From Actinospica sp035552695 (GTDB taxonomy: Bacteria; Actinomycetota; Actinomycetes; Streptomycetales; Catenulisporaceae): DNA of 64,000 nt. The position numbers and the translations under genes are program-made. Within the stretch, counting starts at the first letter, position 1, and each line of letters opens with the position of its first letter. Positions 43,218-50,843 of this stretch are shown piece by piece. The stretch lies in the NCBI RefSeq assembly GCF_035552695.1, contig NZ_DASZKT010000276.1, positions 1-64,000 of the forward strand. The letters are read 5' to 3'. Below the pieces are notes generated by a model. The model was not told where the DNA came from, searched no databases, and saw nothing but the letters and a program-made list of their open reading frames with translations.

Positions 43218-44669
43218 ATGGGCAAGACCACCAGAATCGACACGTACCTCAGCACCGCGGCGAACCTCGCGGGCAAGCGCGGCCGGGCCAAGGCCGCCCA
43301 CGTCACCGGCATCGCGATCCTCGCCGACGAGGACGAATGGCGGGCCCTCGCCGAACAGAACCCGCTCTTCGAGTTCAAGAGCTACCAGTCCTACCTCGTC
43401 GACATCGAACGACGCCTGCGCGCGGCGGCACGCGCAGGCAGACAGGTGCTCGTGGGCCCGCTGATGCCGGATCAGTTCGAGACCCGCGCCGACGCCGCGG
43501 GCCTGCCGCGGGACAGCCCGCGCGCGCTCAAGGAGTACGAGAGGTTCGTCGCCGAACTGGGCCCGCTCACCCGCCCATGGACCGGCGAGCCGATAACTCA
43601 GGTCCTAGAGCACCTCCGGGCCCACGTCCGCGCCGAGACTCTCCAGGCGGCGGCGATGCCCACCCTCTACAGCGCGGCGGATCTGCACGAGAACCCGCAC
43701 GAGGCCGCCCAGCGCGCAATGTCCCAAGCCGCGCACATCCTCATGGCCATCGCCGACGGCGCCGGCGACGGCCAGCATGACCTCCACATCCACGTCACCC
43801 ACCCGGAAGGAGACCTCGACTACACCTTGCCGTATTCGAGATGCGGCAAGGTGATCGCCTTCCCGGACGACGGCGGTGAGCAGATGACCGTAGTCCTGCT
43901 GGCGATAGCGAGCCTCGCCGAGCGCCCCGGCACCCTGACGCTGCGATCAAGGTCGCACCCCGCCTTCTTCCCGCCCCGCCGCAAACCCAAGGCCAAGGAC
44001 AGCCCCAGCGCCACGCCCGCCGCAGCAACCCCCGCCGCGCACGGTGCCACGCCCGCGGCAGCACGCCCTGCCGCCGCGCTCGGTACCACGCCGGCCTCCG
44101 CTTCCGCCCCCGCGCTCGGTGCCACGCCCGCGGCAGCAACCCCCGCCGCGCACGGTGCCACGCCGACTTCCGCTTCCGCTCCCCCCGCCGCGCACGGTGC
44201 CACCCCCGCTTCCGCTTGCGCCCCCGCCGCCGCGCACAGTGCCACACCCGCTTCCGCTTGCGCCCCCGCCGCCGCGCACAGTGCCACACCCACCGCAGCA
44301 ACGCCCACCGCAGCAACCCACGCGGCCACGCTCGGGGCCACACCCGCCGCAGCAGCCGCCGCAACCCACGCCGCCGCGCTCGATGCCACGCCCTCCGCAG
44401 AAACCCCCACTGCCGCCGCATTCCGTGCCATACCTACTCCCAATTCCGCCCCCGCTGGCTCCCCTCCCATCCCCGCTCATTCGGACCCCCGCGATTCCAT
44501 CCTCCGCGGCTGGCGCCTCGGCAGCCTGATCCCGCAGCCCATGAGTGAAGGCCAACTCTTCGCCTTCACCTGCACGGCCCCCAGCGGCGAAGCCACCCCA
44601 CCCGAGCCCGGCACCCGCTTCCGCGCCGCCTTCCCCCTAGAACCCGATGCCTGCTCCTCCTGCCCGTGA
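43218..44669 (+). CDS. uncharacterised protein with Ala/Thr/Pro repeat linker
   Basis: 483 residues. Residues 1-250 form a globular domain with no recognised family (MGKTTRIDTYLSTAANLAGK; SYQSYLVDIERRLRAAARAG; LHIHVTHPEGDLDYTLPYSRC). Residues about 255-420 are a low-complexity linker of about 10-15 degenerate units such as PAAHGATPASAS. A final 55 residues (GWRLGSLIPQPMSEGQLFAF) look folded again. There is no signal peptide. The linker DNA is repetitive (CGCGCACGGTGCCACGCCCG-like units), marking the start of the repeat-rich zone. Function unknown; a two-domain protein whose linker length probably varies between strains. Confidence 0.75.
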   Translation: MGKTTRIDTYLSTAANLAGKRGRAKAAHVTGIAILADEDEWRALAEQNPLFEFKSYQSYLVDIERRLRAAARAGRQVLVGPLMPDQFETRADAAGLPRDSPRALKEYERFVAELGPLTRPWTGEPITQVLEHLRAHVRAETLQAAAMPTLYSAADLHENPHEAAQRAMSQAAHILMAIADGAGDGQHDLHIHVTHPEGDLDYTLPYSRCGKVIAFPDDGGEQMTVVLLAIASLAERPGTLTLRSRSHPAFFPPRRKPKAKDSPSATPAAATPAAHGATPAAARPAAALGTTPASASAPALGATPAAATPAAHGATPTSASAPPAAHGATPASACAPAAAHSATPASACAPAAAHSATPTAATPTAATHAATLGATPAAAAAATHAAALDATPSAETPTAAAFRAIPTPNSAPAGSPPIPAHSDPRDSILRGWRLGSLIPQPMSEGQLFAFTCTAPSGEATPPEPGTRFRAAFPLEPDACSSCP

Positions 44670-44771
44670 CCCCCGACCCGCTCCCGACTCCACTCCCAGC
44701 CCCGCACCACCACCGACTTCTCTCACCTCTCACCCATCGAGAAGAGAACATGACCATCTACACTTCACCCT

Positions 44772-45407
44772 GTGACCTCGTGGGCCTCCCTCTCCAACCT
44801 GGCCACCGCCGCAGGCACCCTCGTGCTCGCGGCCGCCGCCTTCACCTCGATCCGCAGCGCGAACCGTTCCGCGCAGGCGGCCGAACGCGCCGTGTTGGCG
44901 AGCATCAGGCCTGTGCTGCTCCCGTCCCGGCTCGAGGATCGCCCGGACAAGGTGATCTGGGTCGACGGCCACCACGTGATGCTCGAGGGCGGCGGCGCCT
45001 ACATCGAGCTCATCGACGGCACGCTCTACCTCGCGATCTCGCTCCGCAACGTGAACACCGGCCTCGCGGTGCTTCAAGGCTGGGACCCGAGCGAGCGGGT
45101 ACGCATGGCCACCGAGCCGACCCGGCCCACCGAGGACTTCCGTCCGCAGACCCGCGACCTTTACATCCCGGCCAACGACGTGGGCTACTGGCACGCGGCT
45201 ATCCGCAGCGAGGACGACCCCGCCTTCGCCGCCCTCTGCGAGGACTCCGAGCACCGACTGCCCTTCGGCGTCGACCTGCTCTACACGGACCTCGAAGGCG
45301 GCCAGCGCACGATCTCCCGCTTCGCGGTCCGCCCCAGGCAAGACGGCAACGGCTGGATCACCTCGACCAGCCGCCACTGGAGCCTAGACCGCCCCGCACC
45401 CCGTTAA
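44772..45407 (+). CDS. membrane-anchored protein of unknown function
   Basis: 211 residues, GTG start. One hydrophobic segment near the N-terminus (LSNLATAAGTLVLAAAAFTS, about 7-26) is followed by the juxtamembrane helix RSANRSAQAAERAVLASIRP and a soluble beta-rich domain of about 165 residues (LLPSRLEDRPDKVIWVDG, LYLAISLRNVNTGLAVLQGW). This layout is common in uncharacterised streptomycete proteins. There is no catalytic motif. The gene follows the repeat-linker gene by 102 bp in the same direction and is followed by a non-coding repeat array. Confidence 0.72.
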   Translation: MTSWASLSNLATAAGTLVLAAAAFTSIRSANRSAQAAERAVLASIRPVLLPSRLEDRPDKVIWVDGHHVMLEGGGAYIELIDGTLYLAISLRNVNTGLAVLQGWDPSERVRMATEPTRPTEDFRPQTRDLYIPANDVGYWHAAIRSEDDPAFAALCEDSEHRLPFGVDLLYTDLEGGQRTISRFAVRPRQDGNGWITSTSRHWSLDRPAPR

Positions 45408-45409
45408 CA

Positions 45410-45815
45410 CTCCACCCGCGCAGCATCCCCAGCGACGGCGACGGCTACCGATACCGATACCGCCCCATCAGCGCAGTATCGCCAGCAACTGTCGGCACCA
45501 GCACCCCACTGGCACTCGCATCACCAGCGACGGCTACCGCTACCGCCCCGTCGGCACCACATCGCCAGCAAACGTCGCCACTAGCACTCCACCGGCATGC
45601 ATCGCCAGCGACCGCCGCCGCTACCGCTCCATCGGCGCGGCATCGCCAGCAACCGTCGGCACCAGCACTCCACCAGCACTCGCATCACCAGCGACGGCTA
45701 CCTCTACCACTACCGCTCCATCGGCGCCACATCGTCGGTACTCGTCTGCACCAGCACTCCATCGGCACTCGCCATCGCCAGCGACGGCCGCCGCCACCGC
45801 TCCATCGCGGGCGCT
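45410..45815. repeat. degenerate tandem repeats of about 82-90 bp, five copies
   Basis: The block GCACTCGCATCACCAGCGAC (followed by GGCTACC) recurs with variation at about 45422, 45512, 45594, 45676 and 45765. Each unit also contains TACCGCTCCATCGGCGC and ATCGCCAGCAACCGTCGGCA-like segments. The 535-bp gap 45408-45942 is otherwise empty; all frames give only Ser/Thr/Ala/His repeats, so it is judged non-coding. Confidence 0.8.
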
Positions 45816-45942
45816 GGTGCTGCTGGAGAGGGCCCCTCGGCGCTACCTCGCTGGCGACGGCTGCGCACGCCACCGTCGCCGCGCCGTAGTTCCACCGTCG
45901 TCCCGCCGTGGCCCGAACGTCGTCCGTCGCGCTGTGGATCCG

Positions 45943-47295
45943 CTAGCTGACGACCCCCTGCTCCCTTAGCGCGCCGATGTCCTCCACGGACAGGCCCCAC
46001 TCTCCCAAGGCCTCATCCGTATGCTGACCGGCGAAAGGCGGCGGTGAGACGACACGGCCCGGCGTGCGCGAAAACCGCGGCGCGGGTCCGGGCTGAGGCC
46101 CTCGCTGGCCGTCCACCTCCACGAACGTGCCGCGAGCCGCATTGTGCGGGTGCTCGTGCGCTTCGAACGGGCCGAGCACGGGTGTGACGCAGGCATCTGA
46201 TTCTGCGAAGTGTGCCGCCCACTCGTCTCGTGTCCGCATGCGGAAGATCGCGGCCAGACGAGCCTGAACCTCAGGCCAGCTATCCCGATCATGCTGGCGT
46301 CGCACAAGCTCGGCGGCGTCCGGCAGTCTCAGCCCGGCCAACAACTCCGCCCAGAACTGCGGTTCCAGCGCGCCGACCGCGATGAACCGCCCGTCCGAGC
46401 ACTCATACGCGGCATAGAAGGGAGCTGATCCATCGAACAGATTCCGCCCGCGACGCTCGTCCCAAAGCCCCGCGCCACGCAACGTATGCAGAATGGAGGT
46501 GATCATTGCGGTACCTTCGACCATCGCCGCGTCGACGACCTGACCAGCACCGGAGCGCTCGCGCTCCCAGAGCGCCGCCAGGATCCCGACGACGAGCAAC
46601 ATCCCGCCGCCGCCGAAGTCGGCCAGGTAGTTCAGCGGCGGAAGCGGAGGTCCGGACGCCGGGCCGAGCGGCTCGAGCGCACCCGCCAACGACAGGTAGT
46701 TGATGTCGTGCCCGGCACGCTGTGCCAGCGGACCGTCCTGCCCGTACCCGGTCATCCGCGCGTAGACGAGCCGCGGATTGCGGGCCAGGCAGGGCTCCGG
46801 TCCGATCCCCAGCCGTTCGCAGACACCGGGACGGAACCCCTCGACGAAGACGTCGGCTCGCTCGGCGAGCCGCAGAACAGTCTCGGCGCCCCGCGGATTC
46901 TTGAGGTCCACGGCCACCGACCGCCGCCCCCGGCTCAACGGATCCGCAGCCGCACCTGAACCTCCGGCAGTCGCAGGTGCACTCGCGGCAGATGCGGCGC
47001 CATGCGCCTGGCGCGCGGCGTCCGACGAACGCGTCAGCGGCCGCGTCTCCGACCGCATCTGCGCCTGCGACCGCGTCTCCGAATCCGAATCCGAATCCGA
47101 CTGCGACTGCGACTGCGACTGCGACTGCGACTGCGACTGCGACGATGGTGGCGCCACGGGAGCGCGGTCGACCCTCAGAACCTCCGCACCGAGGTCGGAG
47201 AGCACCGTGCACGCGAAAGGTGCGGGCGCGAGGCTCGCGATCTCCAGAACGCGCAGCCCTGCCAACGGTCCGTCGTGTCCACCCGGGCTCGCCAT
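45943..47295 (-). CDS. CaiB/BaiF class III CoA-transferase (alpha-methylacyl-CoA racemase-like) with Ser-Gln repeat insert
   Basis: 450 residues from ATG 47295. The N-terminal Rossmann start (LAGLRVLEIASLAPAPFACT, LGAEVLRVDRAP) and the AMACR-type core (GRRSVAVDLKNPRGAETVLR; YARMTGYGQDGPLAQRAGHD with the catalytic Asp after GH; INYLSLAGAL) are clear. Such enzymes racemise 2-methylacyl-CoAs or transfer CoA. Between VDRAP and the GRRS segment lies an insert of about 85 residues with seven Ser-Gln and three Ser-Asp dipeptides, encoded by hexanucleotide repeats. The insert should sit on the surface; catalysis is probably preserved. Confidence 0.87.
   Translation of the reverse strand: MASPGGHDGPLAGLRVLEIASLAPAPFACTVLSDLGAEVLRVDRAPVAPPSSQSQSQSQSQSQSQSDSDSDSETRSQAQMRSETRPLTRSSDAARQAHGAASAASAPATAGGSGAAADPLSRGRRSVAVDLKNPRGAETVLRLAERADVFVEGFRPGVCERLGIGPEPCLARNPRLVYARMTGYGQDGPLAQRAGHDINYLSLAGALEPLGPASGPPLPPLNYLADFGGGGMLLVVGILAALWERERSGAGQVVDAAMVEGTAMITSILHTLRGAGLWDERRGRNLFDGSAPFYAAYECSDGRFIAVGALEPQFWAELLAGLRLPDAAELVRRQHDRDSWPEVQARLAAIFRMRTRDEWAAHFAESDACVTPVLGPFEAHEHPHNAARGTFVEVDGQRGPQPGPAPRFSRTPGRVVSPPPFAGQHTDEALGEWGLSVEDIGALREQGVVS
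47081..47142. repeat. hexanucleotide microsatellite inside the CoA-transferase gene
   Basis: Three GAATCC units (47081-47098) followed by exactly seven CTGCGA units (47101-47142), coding on the minus strand for (Ser-Asp)3 and (Ser-Gln)7. Because the unit is six bases, gain or loss keeps the frame and changes only insert length. Confidence 0.95.
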
Positions 47296-47409
47296 CCCGC
47301 CAGCGTAGAGCCGGGGCCTCAGTCTCGGCGCGTCCGCGTGGTGCTGCCCCGAATGCACGAAGCCGCCCGCGGGAAATCTCCCGCGGACGGCCAGGTGGCC
47401 TCGGTCGGC

Positions 47410-47826
47410 TCAGCGGCTGAAGAAGTTCCAGCTCAGCGAGCCGTGGTGCGCGCCCGAGTGGGCCGCGAGGAACAGCAATACGGCGATGTCGGCGACGCCG
47501 AGCAGGATGCCGAGCACCGCGCGGACGCGGCGGTTCTTGTCGGCGCGCAGGCCGATCGCGCCGAGCACGATGGCGAGCGGGCCGAGCACCAGGTTGGCGA
47601 CGAGCAGGCCGACCAGCCCGCTCACGAACGAGACGGCCGCGAACGGGATCGGCTTCGTTCCCGTGCCCGGCGTGTTGGACGAGCCGCCGGGCCGACGCGG
47701 AGTGTTGGACGACTTGGCGGTGGTGTTAGTGGTGGTGGCGCTAGCGGCGGGCTCAGCAGGCGATCCGGCGTGGGCCGGACGCTCGGCGAGCTGTGTGGCG
47801 CCAGCGGTGTGCTGCTGCTCAGCCAC
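47410..47826 (-). CDS. DUF4190-type small membrane protein
   Basis: 138 residues, GTG start overlapping the stop of the small upstream gene. The first 58 residues are a disordered Ala/Thr/Pro/Ser-rich cytoplasmic stretch (SATTTNTTAKSSNTPRRPGG). Two helices follow (AVSFVSGLVGLLVANLVLGP and AVLGILLGVADIAVLLFLAA) with the conserved LGPLAIVLGAIGLRADKNRR loop typical of DUF4190. Function unknown; often linked to cell-envelope genes. It ends 115 bp from the CoA-transferase start on the same strand. Confidence 0.82.
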   Translation of the reverse strand: MAEQQHTAGATQLAERPAHAGSPAEPAASATTTNTTAKSSNTPRRPGGSSNTPGTGTKPIPFAAVSFVSGLVGLLVANLVLGPLAIVLGAIGLRADKNRRVRAVLGILLGVADIAVLLFLAAHSGAHHGSLSWNFFSR

Positions 47827-47992
47827 GGCGCGCCGCCTCTTCGCCGCGGCGGGCCAGCAGGCTGCGGCCCGCGTAGATCAGCAGCCAGGCGGCGATGACG
47901 GCTGCCAGCGTGAGTCCGACCGGGCTCGTGACGAAGGCCAGTGCACCGACGAACACGGCGAGCAACACCATCGCGATCATCAACGCGACCAT
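47819..47992 (-). CDS. 57-residue two-helix membrane protein
   Basis: Starts MVALMIAMVLLAVFVGALAF at 47992 after GAGGGGAAG. A second helix (VGLTLAAVIAAWLLIYAG) is followed by an arginine-rich cytoplasmic tail (RSLLARRGEEAARRG). Its stop overlaps the GTG of the DUF4190 gene by eight bases, so the two are co-translated. Too small for family assignment; the coupling, ribosome site and membrane topology support it as real. It is divergent from the TetR gene at 48136. Confidence 0.7.
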   Translation of the reverse strand: MVALMIAMVLLAVFVGALAFVTSPVGLTLAAVIAAWLLIYAGRSLLARRGEEAARRG

Positions 47993-48065
47993 GATGCTTC
48001 CCCTCTCCCGAACTATCCTCGAAGACGGTGATCTTCGATGGTGATTTCAGATTCCGTAACACTTG

Positions 48066-48084
48066 TTCACTGAAATCCAGTGTA
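48066..48084. promoter_or_regulatory. candidate TetR operator
   Basis: TTCACTG (48066-48072) and CAGTGTA (48078-48084) form a dyad with one mismatch around 5 bp, between the divergent small membrane genes and the TetR gene. An outer ACACT/AGTGT pair also exists. Likely binding site of the adjacent TetR protein. Confidence 0.45.
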
Positions 48085-48135
48085 CCCTTCCCGAAGACAG
48101 CAAACAGTCGTTCACCGAGTGAGTTGAGTCACAGG

Positions 48136-48840
48136 ATGCCCGCGAGCGAGACATCGAGCACTGCGCCGATCGCAGCGAGCGCGCCGACGACCGCCGCGGC
48201 GGGGTTGGGCGTGCGCAGCGCGAAGAAGCTGGCGACGCGTCAGACCCTTTTGGACGCGGCGCTTCGGCTGATGGAGCGGCAGAGTCTCAGCAGCCTGGGT
48301 CTACGCGAGGTGACGCGCGAGGCGGGCATCGCTCCGGCGGCGTTCTACCGGCACTTCGCGGACCTCGGCGAGCTCGGCGTGGCCCTGGTCGAGGAGTCGC
48401 TCGGCTGCATGCACGAGTTGATCCGGGACATCCGCACCCCGGAGGCCGAGACCGAGGACATAATGCGGCGGACGGTGGACGTGGTGGCGGAGCACGTCCG
48501 CGCCGACATGCCGCACTTCCGCTTCATCGCACGCGAGCGGCACGGCGGCGTCGCGGCCGTGCGCGAGGCCATCGCCGCCCAGCTCGACACGTACATCGAC
48601 GAGCTCGTCGAGGACCTGCGGCTCCAGCCCGGGTCGGAGGGCTGGGACGACGGGGACATGCGCGTGCTCGGTCGCCTCTACGTCAACGTGATCATGCTGA
48701 CGGCGGCCGACCTGCTCGACGCAGACGTCAACGACCTCGCCGCCGAAGAGCGCATCATCGCCGAGGCCCTGACCCAACTGCGGATCGTCTCCGTCGGCCG
48801 CGAGCACTGGCTCACCGAACGCCCACCCGCCGACGAGTGA
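48136..48840 (+). CDS. TetR-family regulator, FabR-like
   Basis: 234 residues from ATG 48136. After a disordered Ala/Thr/Ser-rich N-terminus of about 30 residues comes the TetR HTH (TRQTLLDAALRLMERQSLSS, then LGLREVTREAGIAPAAFYRHF). The AAFYRHF recognition helix and the following DLGELGVALVEE segment resemble FabR-type regulators of fatty-acid metabolism. The C-terminal domain includes HFRFIARERHGG, also FabR-like. It is divergent from the DUF4190 pair, its probable target. The ligand, possibly acyl-CoA, is inferred only. Confidence 0.85.
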   Translation: MPASETSSTAPIAASAPTTAAAGLGVRSAKKLATRQTLLDAALRLMERQSLSSLGLREVTREAGIAPAAFYRHFADLGELGVALVEESLGCMHELIRDIRTPEAETEDIMRRTVDVVAEHVRADMPHFRFIARERHGGVAAVREAIAAQLDTYIDELVEDLRLQPGSEGWDDGDMRVLGRLYVNVIMLTAADLLDADVNDLAAEERIIAEALTQLRIVSVGREHWLTERPPADE

Positions 48841-48857
48841 GCAGTCGGCTAACAGAC

Positions 48858-49135
48858 CGCCCAAGAACGCGCCGCCGTGACGCCACGGGCGTCGACTGGT
48901 GAGCCTGTCCACGAATTGCACGAGGACGTGCCGTAGCGCGACTGCCGACAGGTAAGCCGGTCGACCGATCGCACGAGGACGCGCCGCCGTTGCACCGCGG
49001 CCGTCGACAGGCAAGGTATTCCACGGATTGCACAAGGGCATGCCGCCATTGCCCCGCAGCCGTCGGCTGCTAAGCCGATCCACGGATGGCACGAGGATGC
49101 GCTGTCGTGCCCGGCCGCCGTTGACTGAGCCGGTG
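48858..49135. repeat. degenerate tandem repeats of 53-59 bp
   Basis: Units beginning TCCACGGATTGCACGAGGAC recur at 48908, 48961, 49020 and 49079, with a more diverged copy before 48908. Each continues GCGCCGCCGTTGCACCGC and CGTCGACAGGTAAGCCG with variation. The 354-bp gap 48841-49194 holds this array and no plausible gene. There are no spacers, so it is not a CRISPR. Confidence 0.85.
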
Positions 49136-49194
49136 CCGGAGCTGATCAGGATGCTTAGTTATCTATTTTCCTGATTGCCCGCTTGCCTGAATGC

Positions 49195-49839
49195 CTAGTT
49201 GCCGTCGTCGAGAGCGGCGGCGCGCTCAGCCGGGGTGAAGCCGTAGCCCTGTCCCGCGCGGCCACGAGACAGCGCGCTGTGCACGGAGTCCAGGGAGCTC
49301 GCGGCGCCGGCGGGCGAGGCTCGGAAGGTCATCGCCTGCTGGGCGGGGATGCCATAGCCTGCCGCCACCCTGACGGCGTCCATGTTGGCTCCGATGAACA
49401 GCGTCTGCCAGCTGTAGAAATCCTGCTGATGCGTGATGATCTCCTGGATCTGCGGACGGCTGTACTCGCGTGACGCGTTCTCCATGCCGTCGGTCGCAAT
49501 GACGGCGATGACCATGCTGGGGCGCTGGTGATCCTCGAGCGACGCGAGCCACTCCCCCTCCTGCGCGAACGCAAAGCCGATAGCGTCGAGCAGGGCGGTG
49601 CCGCCGCGTGGGACGAGGCGGTAGGACGGGACCTCGTCGAGGGGTACCTGCGCGAAGACAATGTCGTGCTCGGTGTCGAACTGGTACAGCGACGCAGTGG
49701 CCCGACTTCCGTCCCCGGTGTCCTTGGCCTGGCCCGCGAACAGTCCGTTGATGCCCTCTTCGGTCGCCTCTTTGCAGGCGTGCATCGAGCCTGAGCGGTC
49801 GACGATCGTGATGATGTGCCGGTAGTCAGGGTTCGTCAT
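49195..49839 (-). CDS. von Willebrand factor A domain protein
   Basis: 214 residues from ATG 49839. The MIDAS metal site is complete: DRSGSM at residues 14-19 (DxSxS), the conserved Thr in PRGGTALLDAIG and the Asp in VIATDGMENASREY. The protein is cytoplasmic, with no signal or membrane segment, like VWA proteins encoded with TerD-type or stress genes. It binds a partner through a metal-bridged contact; the partner is unknown. The C-terminal 40 residues (SRGRAGQGYGFTPAERAA) are polar. It is divergent from the BlaI gene with a 127-bp gap holding a palindrome. Confidence 0.85.
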   Translation of the reverse strand: MTNPDYRHIITIVDRSGSMHACKEATEEGINGLFAGQAKDTGDGSRATASLYQFDTEHDIVFAQVPLDEVPSYRLVPRGGTALLDAIGFAFAQEGEWLASLEDHQRPSMVIAVIATDGMENASREYSRPQIQEIITHQQDFYSWQTLFIGANMDAVRVAAGYGIPAQQAMTFRASPAGAASSLDSVHSALSRGRAGQGYGFTPAERAAALDDGN

Positions 49840-49893
49840 GGCTCGATTGTGCTCCGCCGCGCGCGACAGTGCGGTTGACGCGTGTGGCAGACT

Positions 49894-49923
49894 GAAGATT
49901 CCGAATCTTCTACAAGCCCGTAG
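49894..49923. promoter_or_regulatory. palindrome and CTAC/GTAG dyad in the VWA/BlaI intergenic region
   Basis: GAAGATTCCGAATCTTC (49894-49910) is a perfect 8-bp-arm palindrome. It is followed by CTACAAGCCCGTAG (49910-49923), a partial match to the TACA/TGTA dyads bound by BlaI-type repressors. Candidate site of autoregulation by the BlaI gene downstream. Confidence 0.45.
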
Positions 49924-49966
49924 CACTTCGGCGGCAGGGGCAGGCAAACTTCAGGCGGGAGGACGC

Positions 49967-50839
49967 GTGCGACGCGAGCAGCGTGGCGGCAAGCCCGGCG
50001 CGGCGAGTGGGCCGACGGCCGACCAGCCGGACGGCGGCCGAGTGCCCGAGCAGACCGCAGCCGAGCGGCGGCCCACCGGAGCGCTGGAGTCGGACAGGCG
50101 ACGCGACGCGGGCGCACTCAAGCTGGCTGGAACCGGGCCGCGGACGGCGGGACCGCTGCCGGCGGACGGGCGACGGGCTACCGGGGCGCTGGTGGAGTCG
50201 GATCAACCACGGACGGCGGGACCGCTGGACTCGGACCGGCGACGGGCTACGGCAGCACACGAGCAGACCGCGGCTGGGCCGCGGACGGCGGGACCGCTGG
50301 ACTCGGACGGGCGACGAACTGCGGGGGCGCTGGAGTTGGATGGGTCGCGGACGGACGGAGCACTTGAGTCGGACGGGCGACGGGGTGCTGGAGCACTCGA
50401 GCAGAGCGCAGCGGGGCGGCGGGCGGCGGGGGCACTGGAGTCGGCTGTGCTGGGCGTGCTGTGGAGCGCGGCGGCGGCGCTGAGCCCGGGCGAGGTGCGT
50501 GAGCTGCTGGCGCGCAACGACGAGGCTGGATCCGCGCTGTCGTACAGCACGGTCGTCACGATCCTCACTCGGCTGCACGAGAAGGGCTCGCTCACCCGGG
50601 AGCGCGACGGACGGGCGTATCGGTACGCGCCGGTCGCGGACGAGGCCGGCCTGGCGGCGCGGCGACTTTCGCAGTTGCTCGACCGGTCGGCGGATCGGGA
50701 GGCGGTGCTGTCGCGCTTCGTGGCGGATCTTTCGGAGCGGGACGAGGAACTGTTGCGGTCCCTGCTGGCCGGAGTGGCCGGAGCCGAATCGGCGGCCGAC
50801 GACGGCGGGCCCGAGGGGAACGGCCGCGAGCGGCGGTGA
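49967..50839 (+). CDS. BlaI/MecI-family repressor with repeat-expanded N-terminus
   Basis: 290 residues from GTG 49967 (GGGAGG just upstream). The C-terminal 125 residues are a normal BlaI winged HTH: ALESAVLGVLWSAAAALSPG, then SYSTVVTILTRLHEKGSLTR and the dimerisation helices. The N-terminal 165 residues are about ten degenerate copies of an 11-16 residue unit, consensus SDGRRxAGALE, whose last residues match the true start of the BlaI domain (RRAAGALESAVLG). Most BlaI proteins are about 120-130 residues. It is followed 4 bp later by an M56 peptidase, the classic sensor partner, which would cleave or inactivate it. Confidence 0.85.
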   Translation: MRREQRGGKPGAASGPTADQPDGGRVPEQTAAERRPTGALESDRRRDAGALKLAGTGPRTAGPLPADGRRATGALVESDQPRTAGPLDSDRRRATAAHEQTAAGPRTAGPLDSDGRRTAGALELDGSRTDGALESDGRRGAGALEQSAAGRRAAGALESAVLGVLWSAAAALSPGEVRELLARNDEAGSALSYSTVVTILTRLHEKGSLTRERDGRAYRYAPVADEAGLAARRLSQLLDRSADREAVLSRFVADLSERDEELLRSLLAGVAGAESAADDGGPEGNGRERR

Positions 50840-50843
50840 ACGA

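Noticed and set aside
44666..45889. Long plus-strand frame running through the membrane-anchored gene and the repeat array
   Set aside because: A different frame (44772-45407) gives a protein with a sensible membrane anchor; the long frame is Arg/Pro/His-rich and ends in simple repeats.
48858..49135. Regular repeats resembling a CRISPR array
   Set aside because: The 53-59 bp units are contiguous and degenerate, without unique spacers, and no cas gene is nearby.
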